Origin: Zelopaecilomyces penicillatus
Taxonomy: Eukaryota > Ascomycota > Sordariomycetes > Hypocreales > Pseudodiploosporaceae
DNA: 64,000 nucleotides
Direction: 5' to 3'
Assembly: GCA_005765155.1 (NCBI GenBank)
Contig: VCCP01000002.1
Coordinates: 2,666,001-2,730,000, forward strand
Below, one piece after another: positions 1 through 13,889 of this stretch. Each line of letters starts with the position of its first letter. Position 1 is the first letter of the stretch. A program made the translations under genes and the position numbers. The notes beneath the pieces are model-generated. The model was not told where the DNA came from and searched no databases. It worked only from the letters and a program-made list of their open reading frames with translations.

Positions 1-411
1 AAGTAATAGAAGCAAAATAGCCTGATAATGATCGCTAAGTTAACTGCTTATAGTGGATTCTAATAGAAAATTAGGTAATCCTAGTACCTATAGCTGGATA
101 AATAGGGCCTAAAGCTATTAATCATAATTATCAGGGCCTTTTAGCCTAAAATCTTTTAGAAAGGCCTGTATTTTCTTAGATAGCTCCTTTAGAGCTAGGT
201 CACCTAATGGGTTAGCAGACTGTATAGGCTATGGTAGTGACTGAGGTGGCTGAAATTGAGGTTATAGAGGTTCTTCAGTAGTCTTAGCAGTTATAGCTGC
301 TGTAAATTGGCCCTGTAGCTGTTATAATTGCTATATAAGCTCCTGTATCTAAGATCAAAGAGCCTATAATTCTAATAAATTCTCTTCTATTAAAAGGTCC
401 TGACCTGACAT
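1..411 (-). pseudogene. Ty1/copia-type gag, 5' part, RIP-damaged (family C)
   Basis: Read on the minus strand from an ATG at 411-409, one frame stays open in register for 137 codons to the window edge if in-frame stops are read as mutated Gln, Arg or Trp codons. It starts M-S-G-Q-D-L-L and is rich in Gln and Leu (E-L-I-*-Q-L-*-Q-L-Q-G-Q-F). It then has L-K-D-F-R-L-K-G-P-D-N-Y-D followed by two stops where Gln-Trp would fit; G-P-x-N-Y-x-x-W is the usual start of a copia-family Gag core. Stops are almost all TAG or TAA, with one TGA. No frameshift is needed, and many CAG codons survive, so this copy is only moderately mutated. The LTR, primer site and leader lie to its right, as expected for a minus-strand element. 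The rest of gag and pol lies outside the window. Confidence 0.7.
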
Positions 412-992
412 TTTCAGGATCAGACTATTATAACTAGTAGTTATAGCGGTATAGAGGAAAAATAAGCTTCTAAAAATAAGCTTATAGCTGTATAATAGTA
501 TTATAAACAGCTGAAAGTGCTGGTTATAGCAGTGCTATAAGTGGCCAGGTCTTAGTAAGAGCCCTGAAAATAGTCAATTAGCTAGGGGGGGGGGTGACAG
601 GGGTGAGGGTTGCTTGTTATGTGCTAGCTATAGTCGAGTTATAGCGTAGCCGGCATAGTGTCTGCTTAATCAGCCGATTTCTATAGTCTTATATAGGCTT
701 TTTGTAAAGTTGACTAGCAATTCAAGTGATTAACTGTATTTGGCATAGTCAGTAAAGCTATGATCTGTAATTCTATAAGTCTGAATTAGTAATCCATAAA
801 TCCGAAAGTGGGTTATGCTATAAGCTATAGGTCTGATGTTTAACTCTTATATATATAGTGTTTTTTGTGACTTCTGATTAGTAGGAAATATGGGTCTAAC
901 TGGTTAGAGAAGAGGCGAAAAATCTAATATATAAAGAGATTGAATATAGCAGGAAAAAGAGTCTTCTTTTTATAGTCTAGAATAACTATTCT
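412..992 (-). other. Leader of the family C copia element
   Basis: This stretch lies between the primer site and the gag start codon and has no open frame. It is clearly less AT-rich than the sequence after 1430. It contains a run of ten G at 585-594 followed by GTGACAGGGGTGAGGG. I see no promoter or structural RNA in it. Calling it an untranslated leader is inferred from position only. Confidence 0.5.
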
Positions 993-1007
993 TCTGGGCT
1001 TATAATC
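993..1007 (-). other. Primer binding site, internal initiator-tRNA-Met type
   Basis: The minus strand reads GATTATAAGCCCAG three or four bases after the LTR end. Allowing two G-to-A changes this is GGTTATGAGCCCAG, which matches the anticodon arm of initiator tRNA-Met. Priming from a half-tRNA of this kind is known in Ty1/copia elements such as Drosophila copia. It fixes the element's orientation (minus) and supports the copia call. Confidence 0.6.
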
Positions 1008-1010
1008 TAT

Positions 1011-1428
1011 TATAATTTATAGTATAAAGTTATAACTAAAGCTAATAGCAATAGTAGTAAAAGAAAGGCAGTGAATAGTTATTTAGAGTAAAGTTTATAG
1101 AAAAGAAGAAAGAAGTGATTGAATTGCTAATATAGAAAAGAAGAAGGATATAACTAGGAATCCTTCTATCTTTTATATCTATCTAATTCTAAGATAATTT
1201 AGAATTATTTTAAGATATTTTAAATAACTATTTAGAATTATTAGATATTTCAAATACTAAAACAGAAAGTAAGTACTAGTCTATCCCTTTATAGGTTAAG
1301 CTATAAGGGCTTTATAAGCTTAGCTTATTGAGCTATATAGGTCTAGCTGCTAGGCTGTAGCAGGTTAAGCTGCTAGACTATAGCAGGTTAGGCTGCTATA
1401 TATAGAAAAAACCCATTTTATTTTAATA
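1011..1428 (-). mobile_element. 5' LTR of family C copia element
   Basis: This 418-bp block recurs at 58596-59013 with the same length and no obvious indel. Both ends fit TG...CA: here the ends read TA...TA, in the other copy TG...CA. Differences between the copies are transitions. The primer site and gag lie directly to the left, so this is the 5' LTR of a minus-strand element. On the minus strand the run TATATATAGCAGCC near the beginning could be a TATA region, though it is close to the LTR edge. Confidence 0.75.
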
Positions 1429-3659
1429 TATACTATTATTATTAGATCTTAAATTATCTTTTTAAGGTTTTTATTTAATCTTTTAATTTAATAATATCCT
1501 TATTCTTTTCTTTATTCTTATTATTATTATTATTTATAGATTAAGGGGTAATAGATTAGTTAATAAATATTAGATTCTAGTATTATTTAATAAGGATAAG
1601 AGTTTAAGAAGCTATAATAATAAATTAATTAATAAATATTACTTAGGGTTTTATAATAATCTATCTATTATTAATATCTATTAATCTAGGTATATATTAA
1701 TCTATTTATATAATATTATTCTATTTATATAATCTGATTATTAGGTTATAATATATACCTTCTCTTATTTTCTTTTTTTCTTTTTTCTTTCTTTATAATA
1801 TTATTAAATATATATTATTATAATCTATAATTATATATAATTATATATAAGTATTTATAATTAGATTTTATTTCTTTTTATCCTTATATATCCTTTATTA
1901 TTTCTTATTATTTATTTTTAATTATTTTTAATTTTAATTAAATTATTTAATTCTTTTTAAAAAGATTTATATATATAATTAAATATAATTAAAAGAAATA
2001 AAGAAAAGATAAAGCCTTTATTAAAAAAAAATATTTATAAATCTAATATTTTTAATATAGATATTCCTAAAGACTATATTAACTCTTCCTAAACTAAAAT
2101 AAAAAATAATTTATTATATTAAATTAATTAAGAAATCAATTATTATATAATTAAATTAGATAAAAAGCAAGCTAATAATAATAAATATAATAAATATAAT
2201 ATAAATATTTCTAATCTTAATATTATTAAGATTAAATCTTTAAATATAATATTTATTAGATTTTATATTAAATAAATAGCTTGCTTTTTAATTATAAATT
2301 ATAAATAGTTATTAATTATAATTATAATTAATAATAAATAGCCTATTAAAGCTATTAAAACTATATAAAAAATAATTAAAAAGTATTTTAATAAAATTAT
2401 AATAAAAGTAATAATAAATTAAATTATTTATTATATAATTCCTTTTAATTATATTTAATTTATTATTAATTAATTAAATCTTTAGATTTTATATTAATTT
2501 TAAATATAATTATATATAATTAAGAATAGCTTAATTATATTTAAAATTAATATTAATTATAAATAATTAATTAATTTTTCAATTAAATATCTATATAATA
2601 ATATTTTAAATAGATTAGATATATATTTATAATATTTTAAAAAAAATAGAATTTTCTTTTATTATATAGTTTTATCTTTTATAAACTATAATTATATTTT
2701 TTATTATTATAATAATAATATAAGTCTTTATAATTTAATTATTAAAAAAATTATAAATAAGTTTATAATTAATCTTAATTAAATTTAATTAAATTAAATT
2801 TATTCTTATATTTATAAAGGATTATAAGTAATTAATCTTTTTATATTTTATTAATAATTAATTTAAATTAATTAAAGCTAAAGAAAAGCTTATTTATAAA
2901 ATCTATTATATAATTAAGCTAAAAGATATAATAAAATTGAATATATTAATAATTATTTATTAAAATAATACTTATAGTATATAATAATTTATTAAATATT
3001 AAATATATTATTTATTTTAATTATTATTATATAAATATTACTATAAAATTAAATTATTAAATAATTAAGAAATTTATTATTAATATTATAATTCTAAATA
3101 ATAAGATTTATATTAATTATTCTTTAAAATAGATAAAATAAAATAGAATATTCTTCTTTTATTAAGATAATATAAAAAGAATTTATTATTTATATTAATG
3201 ATATTTATTTTTAATAAAAAAAAGGAAATCTAATTATAAATATTTATTAGATTATTAAAAAACCTATTTAAAGTATTTATTAGATTATTAAAAGACTTAT
3301 ATTAATAATTAAATAATCTATTTATATTTATTAATTTTAATTAATTTAATAAAAGTATTAAATTATTAAATTAATATAAATAATTATAAATAGGATTTTA
3401 ATATAGTATTATATTAAAGATAAAAAACCTATTAATAATAAAAAATATAATATTAAGATTTATATCTTTTAATTAAATTAAAAAACACTATTTATAATTA
3501 CTAGAAAATATTAAATAAAACCTTATCTAATATAAAAAGATATAAAATAGATTTATTATACTATTAAATAATAATAATTAAAATATATATAATATTCATT
3601 ATATATCTTTTAAGGAATTATTATAAATAATCTTATTTTTATTTAATAATTTAATAATA
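1429..3659. other. AT-rich block, no gene seen
   Basis: The sequence is almost entirely A and T with scattered CT/AG steps. No open frame, RNA gene or aligned element was recognised. It probably continues the decayed repeat to its right (the 5' end of the family B relic), but I could not align it. Confidence 0.5.
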
Positions 3660-5768
3660 TTATTTATATTATTAATTAATTAATTCCTTATATTTAATTA
3701 AGAGTTATTTATATATTTAAAAGAATTAAATAATTAATCTAGATTATAGATTTTATCCTTAGGAAATTTAAAAATTATAAATAAATTATAAACTATAATA
3801 TATAAAAGATAATATAAGGTATTAATATCTTAATCCTAATCTATATCTTTAATTTATTTAATAAATAAATTATTTTAAATATTATTTTAAAAAATAATTA
3901 AATCTATAAAGTTAAATAAATAAATATAATATAATTAGATATAATATAATAATATATAATTATATTATAATAATTAAAAACTTTAAAAAATTGATTAATT
4001 AATCTTAATTTAAAGAATTCTTTTAAAGAATTAAATATAATATAATTTAAAAGTAATATAATTTAAAAAAAATATTAATTTATTTATTAAAGGTATTTAT
4101 AATAATATAATTTATCTAGTTTATATTAAGATAATCTATATAAATTTATTATAATTATTATATAATAATATATTATATTAATAGATTAATCTAATATTAA
4201 AGAAAGAATATTAATAGATTAAAAAATCTATTAATATCTAGATTATAACATTATAAAAAGAATTTAAAATAAATAAAATTAATATAATAAGAAAATTAAT
4301 AATTATAAAATATTTTAAAGATAATTATAGATTAGATATTAATATTAAAGAATAGGTATTAAAATTATTATAAATAATATAAATTATAGGATTTAAAATT
4401 ATTAAATAATAATTAAATAAAATTTATATTTATTTAAATAAATTATTAGATAAATTAATTTTTTAATTATAAAAAAAAAATCTAAAAGAATATCTTAATT
4501 ATATTTATAAAAAATAATAGATAAGATATATTATATTATTAAAATATAAATTATATTTTAATATATTAATATTAAGATTTTATAAAATAAATAATATAAA
4601 GTTATTAGAATTAATATATATATTAAATAAGATTAAAGATTAAATATATTATAATTAAAATAATTAAAATAATTAAATTAAATAAAGTAATTAATTAATA
4701 TAAAAGTAAAATATATATAATAAATATATTTTAATTAGATTATTTAAATAATTAAATAATTAATTAACTTAAAGATTAAATAGATGTTTTTATAATTAAG
4801 GATATATAAACTCTTATAAATAATTAAAATATATACTATTATATAATAAATAAATTTAAATAATTTAAAATTTTTATAATAAATTAAAGCTAGAATCTAA
4901 TAATAGGATATATTAATAAAATAATTAATATTATTATTAAAATAATAAAAATACTTATTAAAAAAGATATTAATATTAAATATCCAAATATTAAATAAAA
5001 AATAATTATATCTATTATTAAGATAAAGATAATAAAGATAAAAATATTAATATTAAAGATAAAAATATTAAGGAATATAAATAATAATTAAAGATAATTA
5101 GGTATTAAATTATATTTAAGTTTATTATATATAACTTTAATAAAAGCTATTATATCTTGGATAATATTAATAAAACCTTTTTTAATTCTTTTTATAATCT
5201 ATTCTTAATATTTATAATAATAGAAAATTCCTTACCTTAATAAATTCTTTTTTTTAAATTATCTATTTTATTTTCTAGATATATAATTAATAAGAAAAAG
5301 ATATAAGAAAGGATTATTTAAAGTATAATATATATTTATAAATAATTATATAATATTAAAAAAAATATTTAATAAATTAATTATATTATTAAATTAATTA
5401 AAAATAATAGATATAATAATTTATTTTAATAATTAAAATAAAAAAGAATATAAAAAAGATATATATCTTTATTTTTAATAATATTAAGTTATTAAAATAA
5501 ATTAGAAATTTAAAAATAAGGAATTAATAAAATATAATTATTTAAAAATAATATAAAGTTTATATTAAATAAAATAATAATAATTATAATAATTAATATA
5601 ATATATTTAAATATATTAATTAATTAAAAATAATTTTAATAAAACTTATTAAATATAATCTTTTATAAAGCTAATAAATTAAAATTAATATAAGAAGTAA
5701 TTAATTTATTTAAAATTATTAATAAAGCTAGATTTAATTTTTATATTATAGAATAAATATAATATTTA
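3660..5768 (+). pseudogene. Family B gypsy relic, gag side (copy B0)
   Basis: The part at about 3750-4560 aligns by eye with 35320-36130, and about 4160-5750 aligns with the reverse complement of about 24500-22420 inside the complete B1 element. In B1 this segment lies between the 5' LTR and the reverse transcriptase, so it is the gag/protease side. No frame remains open. The right end at about 5768 is a junction where the sequence switches to the 3' end of a minus-strand family A element. That element's 3' LTR is missing here, so B0 or a deletion removed it. Confidence 0.5.
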
Positions 5769-8700
5769 ATAAATTATAGGATTTATATTATATTAAATTA
5801 TTTCTTATAATATTAAATTATATTAAAAAACCTTAATATTCTTTAAAAAAACTATAAAATATTTTATATTAACTTAAAGTATAGATTTTAATAATAAATT
5901 AATAGATATATTATATTCTTATTATTTTAAATAAAAATAATCTTATTATATAATAAAAAATAATAACTATTATATAGTTTATATAAAGTAAGATTACTTT
6001 TATAATAATATTTTAATAGTATCCTTATATATATAATCTTATTATATTAAAATATTTAATTCTTATTAATTTTATCAATAATAAAACTTTTAAAATAATA
6101 TTATTATTTAAACTTTAAAGAAAAGGAAATTAAAGAGAATATCTTAAATATTTAAGATTAATTATCTAAATTATAATTATAGCTTTCTTTAGCTTTAAAC
6201 TATTTATCTTATATTTATAAGCTTAAAAGGAAGGCTAAAGAATAAAGCTTTTAATTAATTTATTAGGGTTTAAAGGAGCTGGATATTAAAGATAGAATTA
6301 ATTTAATTCCTGCTTTAAACATATATAAATATTATATAATATCTAATCTATAGTTTTTAAATACTTTAAATAAGATAGATTGGTTTTGCTTAGGTTTAAG
6401 TAATAAGTTTATTAATTTAAGGTCTTTAATCAGGCTAATTAGTTTTAAAGGAATTATTATAGAATTAGGTAGTAGTGGTTTAAATAATTAATAGATTCCT
6501 ATATATTATCTTTAAGTTTAAAACCTTTTTATTTAATAAGGTATTTATTTTATTTATTTTCCTATTTAATATTTAATATTATCTTTATTTTCTATTTTTT
6601 TTTAAATTACTTTTATTTATATTATTATATATTCTTTTATATTATTAAATACTTTATTTAATAAGAAAATATAAAATATAAGATATAATTATATATTCTT
6701 TAATAATAAAAGTTTATAATTAATATTAAAAATAGTTTTTTTAATTTTAAAAGATTTAAGTTTATTAAAATCTAGTTTATTATTTAATTATATTATTATA
6801 ATATTTAAGGAAAGTTTATTTAATATATAATATAAAAGATATATTATATCTCCCTTTTTAAAGATTAATCTCTTTAATCTTTATTAATCTATATAATATT
6901 TTATTTTATTATAAATAATTTAAAGTTATATATAAAGTTCTTTATATAATTATTATTTTTATATAATATTAAATATAGTTTTTTTTAATTTTAATCCTTT
7001 TTAATATAATAAATAAAATACTTTTAATATAAATCTATAATTAATATATATTAATATAAATTATATTAATTTAAAAATAAATATATTATAAATTAATTAT
7101 ATAATTAATAGATATTTTATTTAATTATCTTAATAATAATTAATATAAATATATAAATATCCTTTAATAATTTAATTAATTTATTTTATTTATTTATTTA
7201 TTTATAGATAATAGATAGTATTAAATCTATATTTAATTCTAAGATATCTTATTAATTATTATTAAAATTTAAAGATAAAGATTATTCTTTTATTAAAGAT
7301 AATTTCCTTTAATAAACTATATAAGTTTATTATTATTCTATTAAAACTATAGATAAGATCTTCTATTAAGCTTATTTTAAGATAGGGTATAAAATATAAG
7401 AATTTTATTAATTTTTTTTATAATAATCTATATTAAGTTATAGGCTATTCCTATAAAAGATTTTATTAATAAGGATAATTTAATAATAAAATTAAATAAA
7501 ATTGATTTCTATAATTATATAAATATTAATAATAATTATAATATTTTATATAGTTTATATATTATTAACTTAGTTTATCTATAAATAATATAATTATTTA
7601 TAATCTTTTAAATTATTTATTATAATCCTTTAAATCTATAGTATTTTTATATTTATTTTATAATCTTTATAATTCCTTAATAATTATAAATAAAGGATTT
7701 ATATAGTTCTTATATAAAAATTTCTTAGAGTTTTTTATTATATTTATAATATTTATCTTTTTATTTTATACCTTTAGATACCTTTATTATATCTTTAATA
7801 AAGTATATTTATTTAATTTATTTTAAAATAGGATTAATTAATATAATTTAATATATAGTATTTAACTTTATTTATAATATATCTGATTTAAATATTTAAA
7901 ATATTTATCTCTTATAATAAGGCTTTCTATTATTATAATTATTTTATTAGTTTAAAGTATTTATTTTATTATTCTTAGATTCTTTATAATAAATAATTTT
8001 ATAATTATAATTTATAAGGGTTTTTATATAATAAGTTTATTATATATTTAGCTTTTATATAATAATAAAATAAGAGATATTCTTATAATTAATAAAAACC
8101 TTTATTTAATAATTATTCTTTTATAAATAATATAAGAATTTATTAAAGGCTTTAATAATAGCTATAAATTCTTTATTATAGATTAAATAATTAAGTTTTA
8201 TTTTATAAAATTTCTTAAAATTAAAGATAATAGATTATAATATATCTTTATTATCTTATTATTTAATTTATACTTTAATAATATAATTTAAAGTATTAGT
8301 TTTAAGTTCTATAGATTTATCTAGATTATATATTATTAATATAGATTCTTTATAGATTTACTTCTTAAGCTTTTTAAATATAATATCTATATTAGGTTTT
8401 TATAAGAATTTATAATCTTTTTTAATATATTTAATAAATAATATAATTATTTTATTATAATTATAAATAAACTTTTAATAATAATTAATAAAGCTTAAAA
8501 ACTTTTATATATTTATAATATTTTATAATATTAATTAATTATATATTATAATAATTTTTATTAGATTTATTTAAATTTTATTTAATAAAAAGATATATTT
8601 TAAATAAATAATTATATATTTATAAAATTTATATTTTTTAGGTTTAATAAAAAGATTATTATCTTAAAATAGTTATAATACCTTATAAATATATTCTTTA

Positions 8701-9170
8701 TATTCTTTTTTTATTTAAAAGAAGATTAAAATATTATTTAGATATATTATTATAAAGATATTTAAATATTCTTAAAGAATATTATTAATTATATATTAAA
8801 ATATTATAAAGGTATTAATTAAGCTAAAAGATATTACTAGATATTTAAAAAGTCTAAACTTAATTTTAAAAACAGTTTTCTATTTATTATCTTTTTTTAT
8901 TTAAATTAAATTATATTTTTTTTTAAGATTTAGAATAATAAATTAATTTATTTTATATAATTAATTATATAAATTATTAATTAATAATAAAGGTATCTAA
9001 TTTTTAATTATAATTATATTTTATAATTAATAATCTATAATTAATTATAACTTATTATTCTTTTTAAATATAAATATAATAAAATATTTTATTTTAGATA
9101 TAAATAATTAAATATATCCCTTTTTAAGTATTTTATTAAGGTACTTTTATAATATTTTAAATTCCTTAAT
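5769..9170 (-). mobile_element. Outer family A gypsy element, 3' half (integrase to RT)
   Basis: The reverse complement aligns with 16880-20300 of the well-preserved copy at 13368-20817. Examples: 6120-6520 with 19580-19960, 6840-6980 with 19060-19220, and 9105-9165 with 16880-16940. The RT box is at 8733-8744 on the minus strand and reads Tyr-Leu-Asn-Asn where the younger copy has Tyr-Leu-Asp-Asp. All domains are riddled with stops. The element is broken at 9170 by insertion of B1 and resumes at 25887. Its 3' LTR is absent at the left end. Confidence 0.75.
9166..9170. repeat. Target site duplication TTAAT (left)
   Basis: TTAAT directly precedes the left LTR of B1 and is repeated at 25887-25891 directly after the right LTR. 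Removing B1 and one copy restores a continuous match to the family A sequence around forward position 16880. Confidence 0.8.
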
Positions 9171-9302
9171 TATTATATATAAAAGGATAATTCTATTTTC
9201 TATTTGATCTAATAATCTAGCTAGTTATTTAATAATCTAATTAAGAGGATAAAGGAATAAAGGGATAACTATTCTAATAATCTAATATAGATAATCATAA
9301 TA
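9171..9302 (-). repeat. B1 LTR, left (3' LTR of the minus-strand element)
   Basis: This 132-bp direct repeat of 25755-25886 differs from it mainly by transitions. Plus-strand ends are TATTATATATAAAAGG and AATCATAATA; the other copy keeps CACAACA at its end. On the coding (minus) strand the consensus is TGTTGTGATTA...ATATATAACA, so TG...CA. Confidence 0.8.
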
Positions 9303-12300
9303 ATTACCTATCATTAAGAAAAAGACAATTAATCCTTTATCACTCACTTATTTATTATATAACTGATTTTATATATTATATTATTTCTTTGTAAACCTCT
9401 ATTATTATATTTAACTTAGTCTTTAAGATTATAATCTCCATCTATAAATCTAACTTCATCTACTATACAGTATTATTTAGATTAATTTTATTCTTAATTA
9501 TAATATTAATAATTTTTCCTTAATTTATATAAACCTCCTTCCTTAATACTATATTTTCCTAATAATTATATTTATATAATATAGCAAGCAATCTGATTTA
9601 CTTATTTATTACCTATATAATAATAATAATATATTAAACTTCTTTTTTAATCTTATTATAGAGAACTTAATTATTAAATATTAATACTATTATTACTTTT
9701 TTAGGTATTTTAATTAAATCAGATCCTTTCTATAATAATAAGATATATATTAAAGCTTTTATTCTCTATTATAACTTTATTTTATCCTTTTTCTATTTTA
9801 TTAATAAACTCTTAATATTATTTAGATTTAATTCCTTAGTAAATAAATTTAATTAAACTTTATATTTAATATCTATTATAATAATAACTATTAATATTAT
9901 TTTAATTTTGATTTCTTTAATTATAAAGCTTTATTATTCTAATACTAAAGTAAATAATCTATCTAAAATAGGAATATAAATTTATTTAGCCTTTTATTAA
10001 GCAATAGATTAAATTCCTTTTATATTAAGATTTTATTCTTTAATATATATTAGGATTTCTTCTTTAAAATCATTTTTATTAAAATCTAATATATAATTCT
10101 TTTAATAGTTTTTATTTAATCTATTAATTAATAAAAGATATATATTTACTAGTATTATAAATCTTATAAATAATTTATCTATCTTATCTATAATTCTATT
10201 ATTAATAATTATTCCCTTAATAAAATAAGAGTATTCCTTTGATATATCCATTAATAAAAACAATTTTTATTCTTTATAATATATAATTATAATTAAAAAT
10301 TATTAAAATAATTAATATTCTTTAATAATATATATTATATTTAATCTTTCTCTATCTAGAACCTTTTTAAGTATTTTAATAATATAGAGTAATAAAATAT
10401 ACTTTAGATATAATATCCAATTAATACTTATAATTAAGATTTTACTTTTAAATTCCTTTAATTATTCCTTAATATTTTTTAATCTATTTTATAATTATTA
10501 TTTTTCCTTAAAAAGGACTTTAATTAATTTAAGCTTTATAACTACTATATTAAATAGTTTTATATAATCCCTATAATTCAATCTAGTATAATAGAATACT
10601 TTAATTATTAATATATAATAATATATTCTTAATTCTCTTAGATCTAAGTTTATAAAATAGTTAATATTATAATAAATCAATAAATTTATATAATAAGCAT
10701 TTATTATTTTATAATTTATTACCTTAAGATTAAAGCTTTTATTATTAATTAATAGTATTAAATAATCTATTATATTAAAGTCTTCTAATAAATCTTTAAA
10801 TTTAATTCTTTTAATAATCAGTTTTTTTTAACTTTTATAAGGTTTAAATTCTTTATTATCTTTTATAGCTATATATTTAATCCTTATAACTATTTCTTTT
10901 CTCTATTTTAATAGTATTTACTCTTTCTTTTTAGAAATTTCTTACTTTTTTCCTAGATAATAATACCTATAAATTTATCTTTAATATCTTATTTATCTCT
11001 TCCTATTCTTATTCTTTTTTTATTAAATATACTTTCTATAATTTTTTAATAGGGTTTTTTTATTTATAATCTTTAATCAAGCTTATTATAATCTATATAA
11101 GCTCTTTTCTCTTTCTTTATTTATTATATTTTAATTTAAAACCTCTTTATCTAATTATATATTTAATTTATAAATATCTTCCTTTTTTATTTATTTATTC
11201 TTTTATAATTTTCTGGATTTCCTATTCTTTATCTTATCCCTTAATTTTTATTAATTATATCTGCTTATTTAATATTCTATTAAATAGATTATTCCCCTTA
11301 GGTTTTAGATATAAATATATAATTAATATCACTTAATAAATCCTTTAATAAATAAACAGATCCAATTTATATATTAATAGATTTATTTATTTAATTACTT
11401 TAAATAATCCTATTTACTATTATAATTATTTTTATAATAGTTTTCCTAATAATTAATATCCCTTATATAGCCTTAAATATATCTTATTATTTATTTTAAA
11501 TTTAATTAATCTATACTTTTAATTATATATATATTTTATATATATTATTATTATATTTATAATATAATTAGCCTTATCTATAAATAGATATCTTAGTATA
11601 TTTAATACTTTAGTATTTATTTTATTAGTATCTATCTATAATAATTCTATTAATTTAATAGATTTAAACCCTATAACTAATTTATTTAATGATTTTTCTA
11701 TAGGGTTATTGATTAAGTTATTTAATAAGAATTATAGTACTAGGATTATCTTAATCTATAATATATCTAATATTATAAGATAATATCTAAATATTAATTC
11801 TATAGTTTAGTTTTTTCTTTTAGATAATCTATTAATCTATAAATAATATATTATACTAAAAGTAAATCTTATTTTTAATATCTTAAAGAGATTCTTTTAA
11901 AAGTCTAAAGTAAATTTAATATCTTAATTATTAATTATAACCCTAGGAATTCCTTAATTATATAATAATAATAATAATAATTATACTTTAACCTATTATT
12001 TAATAATATAATAAATTAATCCTAGGATTAATATTAATTTTCTATTTTATTTATATATTATAATTATTATTATATTAAATAAATATTTATAATCTAATAT
12101 TTTCTAGAATAATTATAATATCTCTTCTAAAAGTTCTATAATAAAATTAATAGCTATTATATAAAAAGATTTATATAGAGTTATTATTAATTATAATTCT
12201 CCTAATAATTTTACTTAATCAATTAAATTTTTTAAGTATATCTTATAATAGGATATCTATTATTTAATCTATTTTACTATCTAATAAAATATTAGACCTT

Positions 12301-13367
12301 CTAGTATTATATTTATCTTATATAATCCTATATAAAAGTTCTAATTATAAGCTTCTATTAATATTATTACTATATAATTCTATAGGATATATAGTTTCCT
12401 TATATTATCCAACTTAAATTAATATAATAGCTTATTATCTATTATAAAAGGTAATTTAATATTTATTAATCTTCCTTTTATATTAATTTCTTCTTTTAAT
12501 GTTTATATTTCTAATACTTTAATTATTTTAATAAATTTATAATCCTTAGTATATCCTTTTATAAATTCTACCTTTAGTTTATTATTAATTAATACTATTA
12601 TTATTAAATAGTATATATCTTTCTTTTAAATATTATTAAGTTTATTTATTATTTTTTCTTTTAATAGACTTTTTTATTTCTTTTTATAATACTTATTATC
12701 TATAATTAAAAGTTATAATAATATATTAAGTATAAAATTTATTTTTCCTAAAATATAATAAATATCTAGTTTATATTAACTTAAATAAATAGATATTATT
12801 ATTAATTAATAATTTATCTTTATTAAATCTAATATTAATATATTAATATAATTAATTATTCCTTTTATTATTATATAATCTATTAATACTATTACTAATC
12901 TATTTAATAATTAGATTAGTATTCTTAGTTTTTAATAAGATTATACTAGATATCTAATCTTAAATTTAATTAATTTATATCTTATTTTAGATTTTATTAA
13001 TAACCTATTTAAAAATATAATCAATTATATTTACTAGATTAATACTTTCTTATTATTTTATATATTATTTTTAAGATAAAATATAAAGAGATCTATTCCT
13101 TAATTATTTATATTAAGTTTAAAAAAGATTAATCTTATTAAATTATAATAATATAATATTATCTAATTTATTAAATAATCCTAAAGTATTTTAAAGGATT
13201 CCCTCTTTAACTTTATTAATTTAAAGTTTATCTTTATTATTTTAAATATTCTTACTTTCTTATTAATTTTTTTAATAATTTAACCTTTTTTTCTTAAATT
13301 TTTTAATAAAGCCATTTTTTTAATTTCTAATAGTTTTATCTTTATTTAAAATCTAAAGATAAATTAT
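9303..13367 (-). pseudogene. B1 pol, integrase side, RIP-damaged
   Basis: This is the minus-strand continuation of the B1 coding region beyond the A2 insertion. The reverse complement of about 11900-12400 aligns with the integrase region of the plus-strand relic at about 32030-32520. The segment next to the LTR (9303-9480) keeps several CA and TG steps, so it is less mutated than the outer element. Short open stretches, such as minus 10680-10498, are too AT-biased to mean anything. Confidence 0.6.
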
Positions 13368-13818
13368 TATCACAACCCAACAGCCAAGGTTATATAATAG
13401 GCCTTGGTTATATAATTTATAATGTCACTAGGTATATACCAGAGGCTTGGAATTATATGGAATTGGATTATGATTCTAAAGGTGATCCTGGGCTTAGGAT
13501 TATTCCTAAAACCATAATCCAATAGGATAGCTTACAATTCTAAGTATAATCCAATAATAAGGATTATAATTCAAATTATAATCTAAGATATATATATATA
13601 CCCTTAATTTTCACTCTTTAAATATAGCTTAGATAGTTATTAATACACTTTTAACTTTATTATATTATTTACTATTACTTACTATACTAATACTTGATTC
13701 TGGTTATAATACTTTATATCTATTATTAATATAATAGATCTATTGCTTAGAATGCCCTGATTTATCTATTAATATAAATCTCTTTTATTAGGTTTATCCC
13801 TTAGGAATTCATTAAATA
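13368..13818 (+). repeat. A2 5' LTR
   Basis: This 451-bp LTR begins TATCACAACCC (TGTCACAACCC expected) and ends ATTAAATA. It aligns end to end without a visible gap to 20367-20817. A third copy of the same length lies inverted at 28813-29263. Confidence 0.85.
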
Positions 13819-13889
13819 TTATATATTAATAACTTTTATTTAATAGATTATTATATAACCTTAAGTAATATTATTAACTATTTTAATTA

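Noticed and set aside
10498..10680. 60-codon minus-strand frame in the AT block
   Set aside because: It is made almost only of Ile, Tyr, Leu, Asn and Lys as expected for random AT-rich sequence, and it lies within the B1 integrase side.
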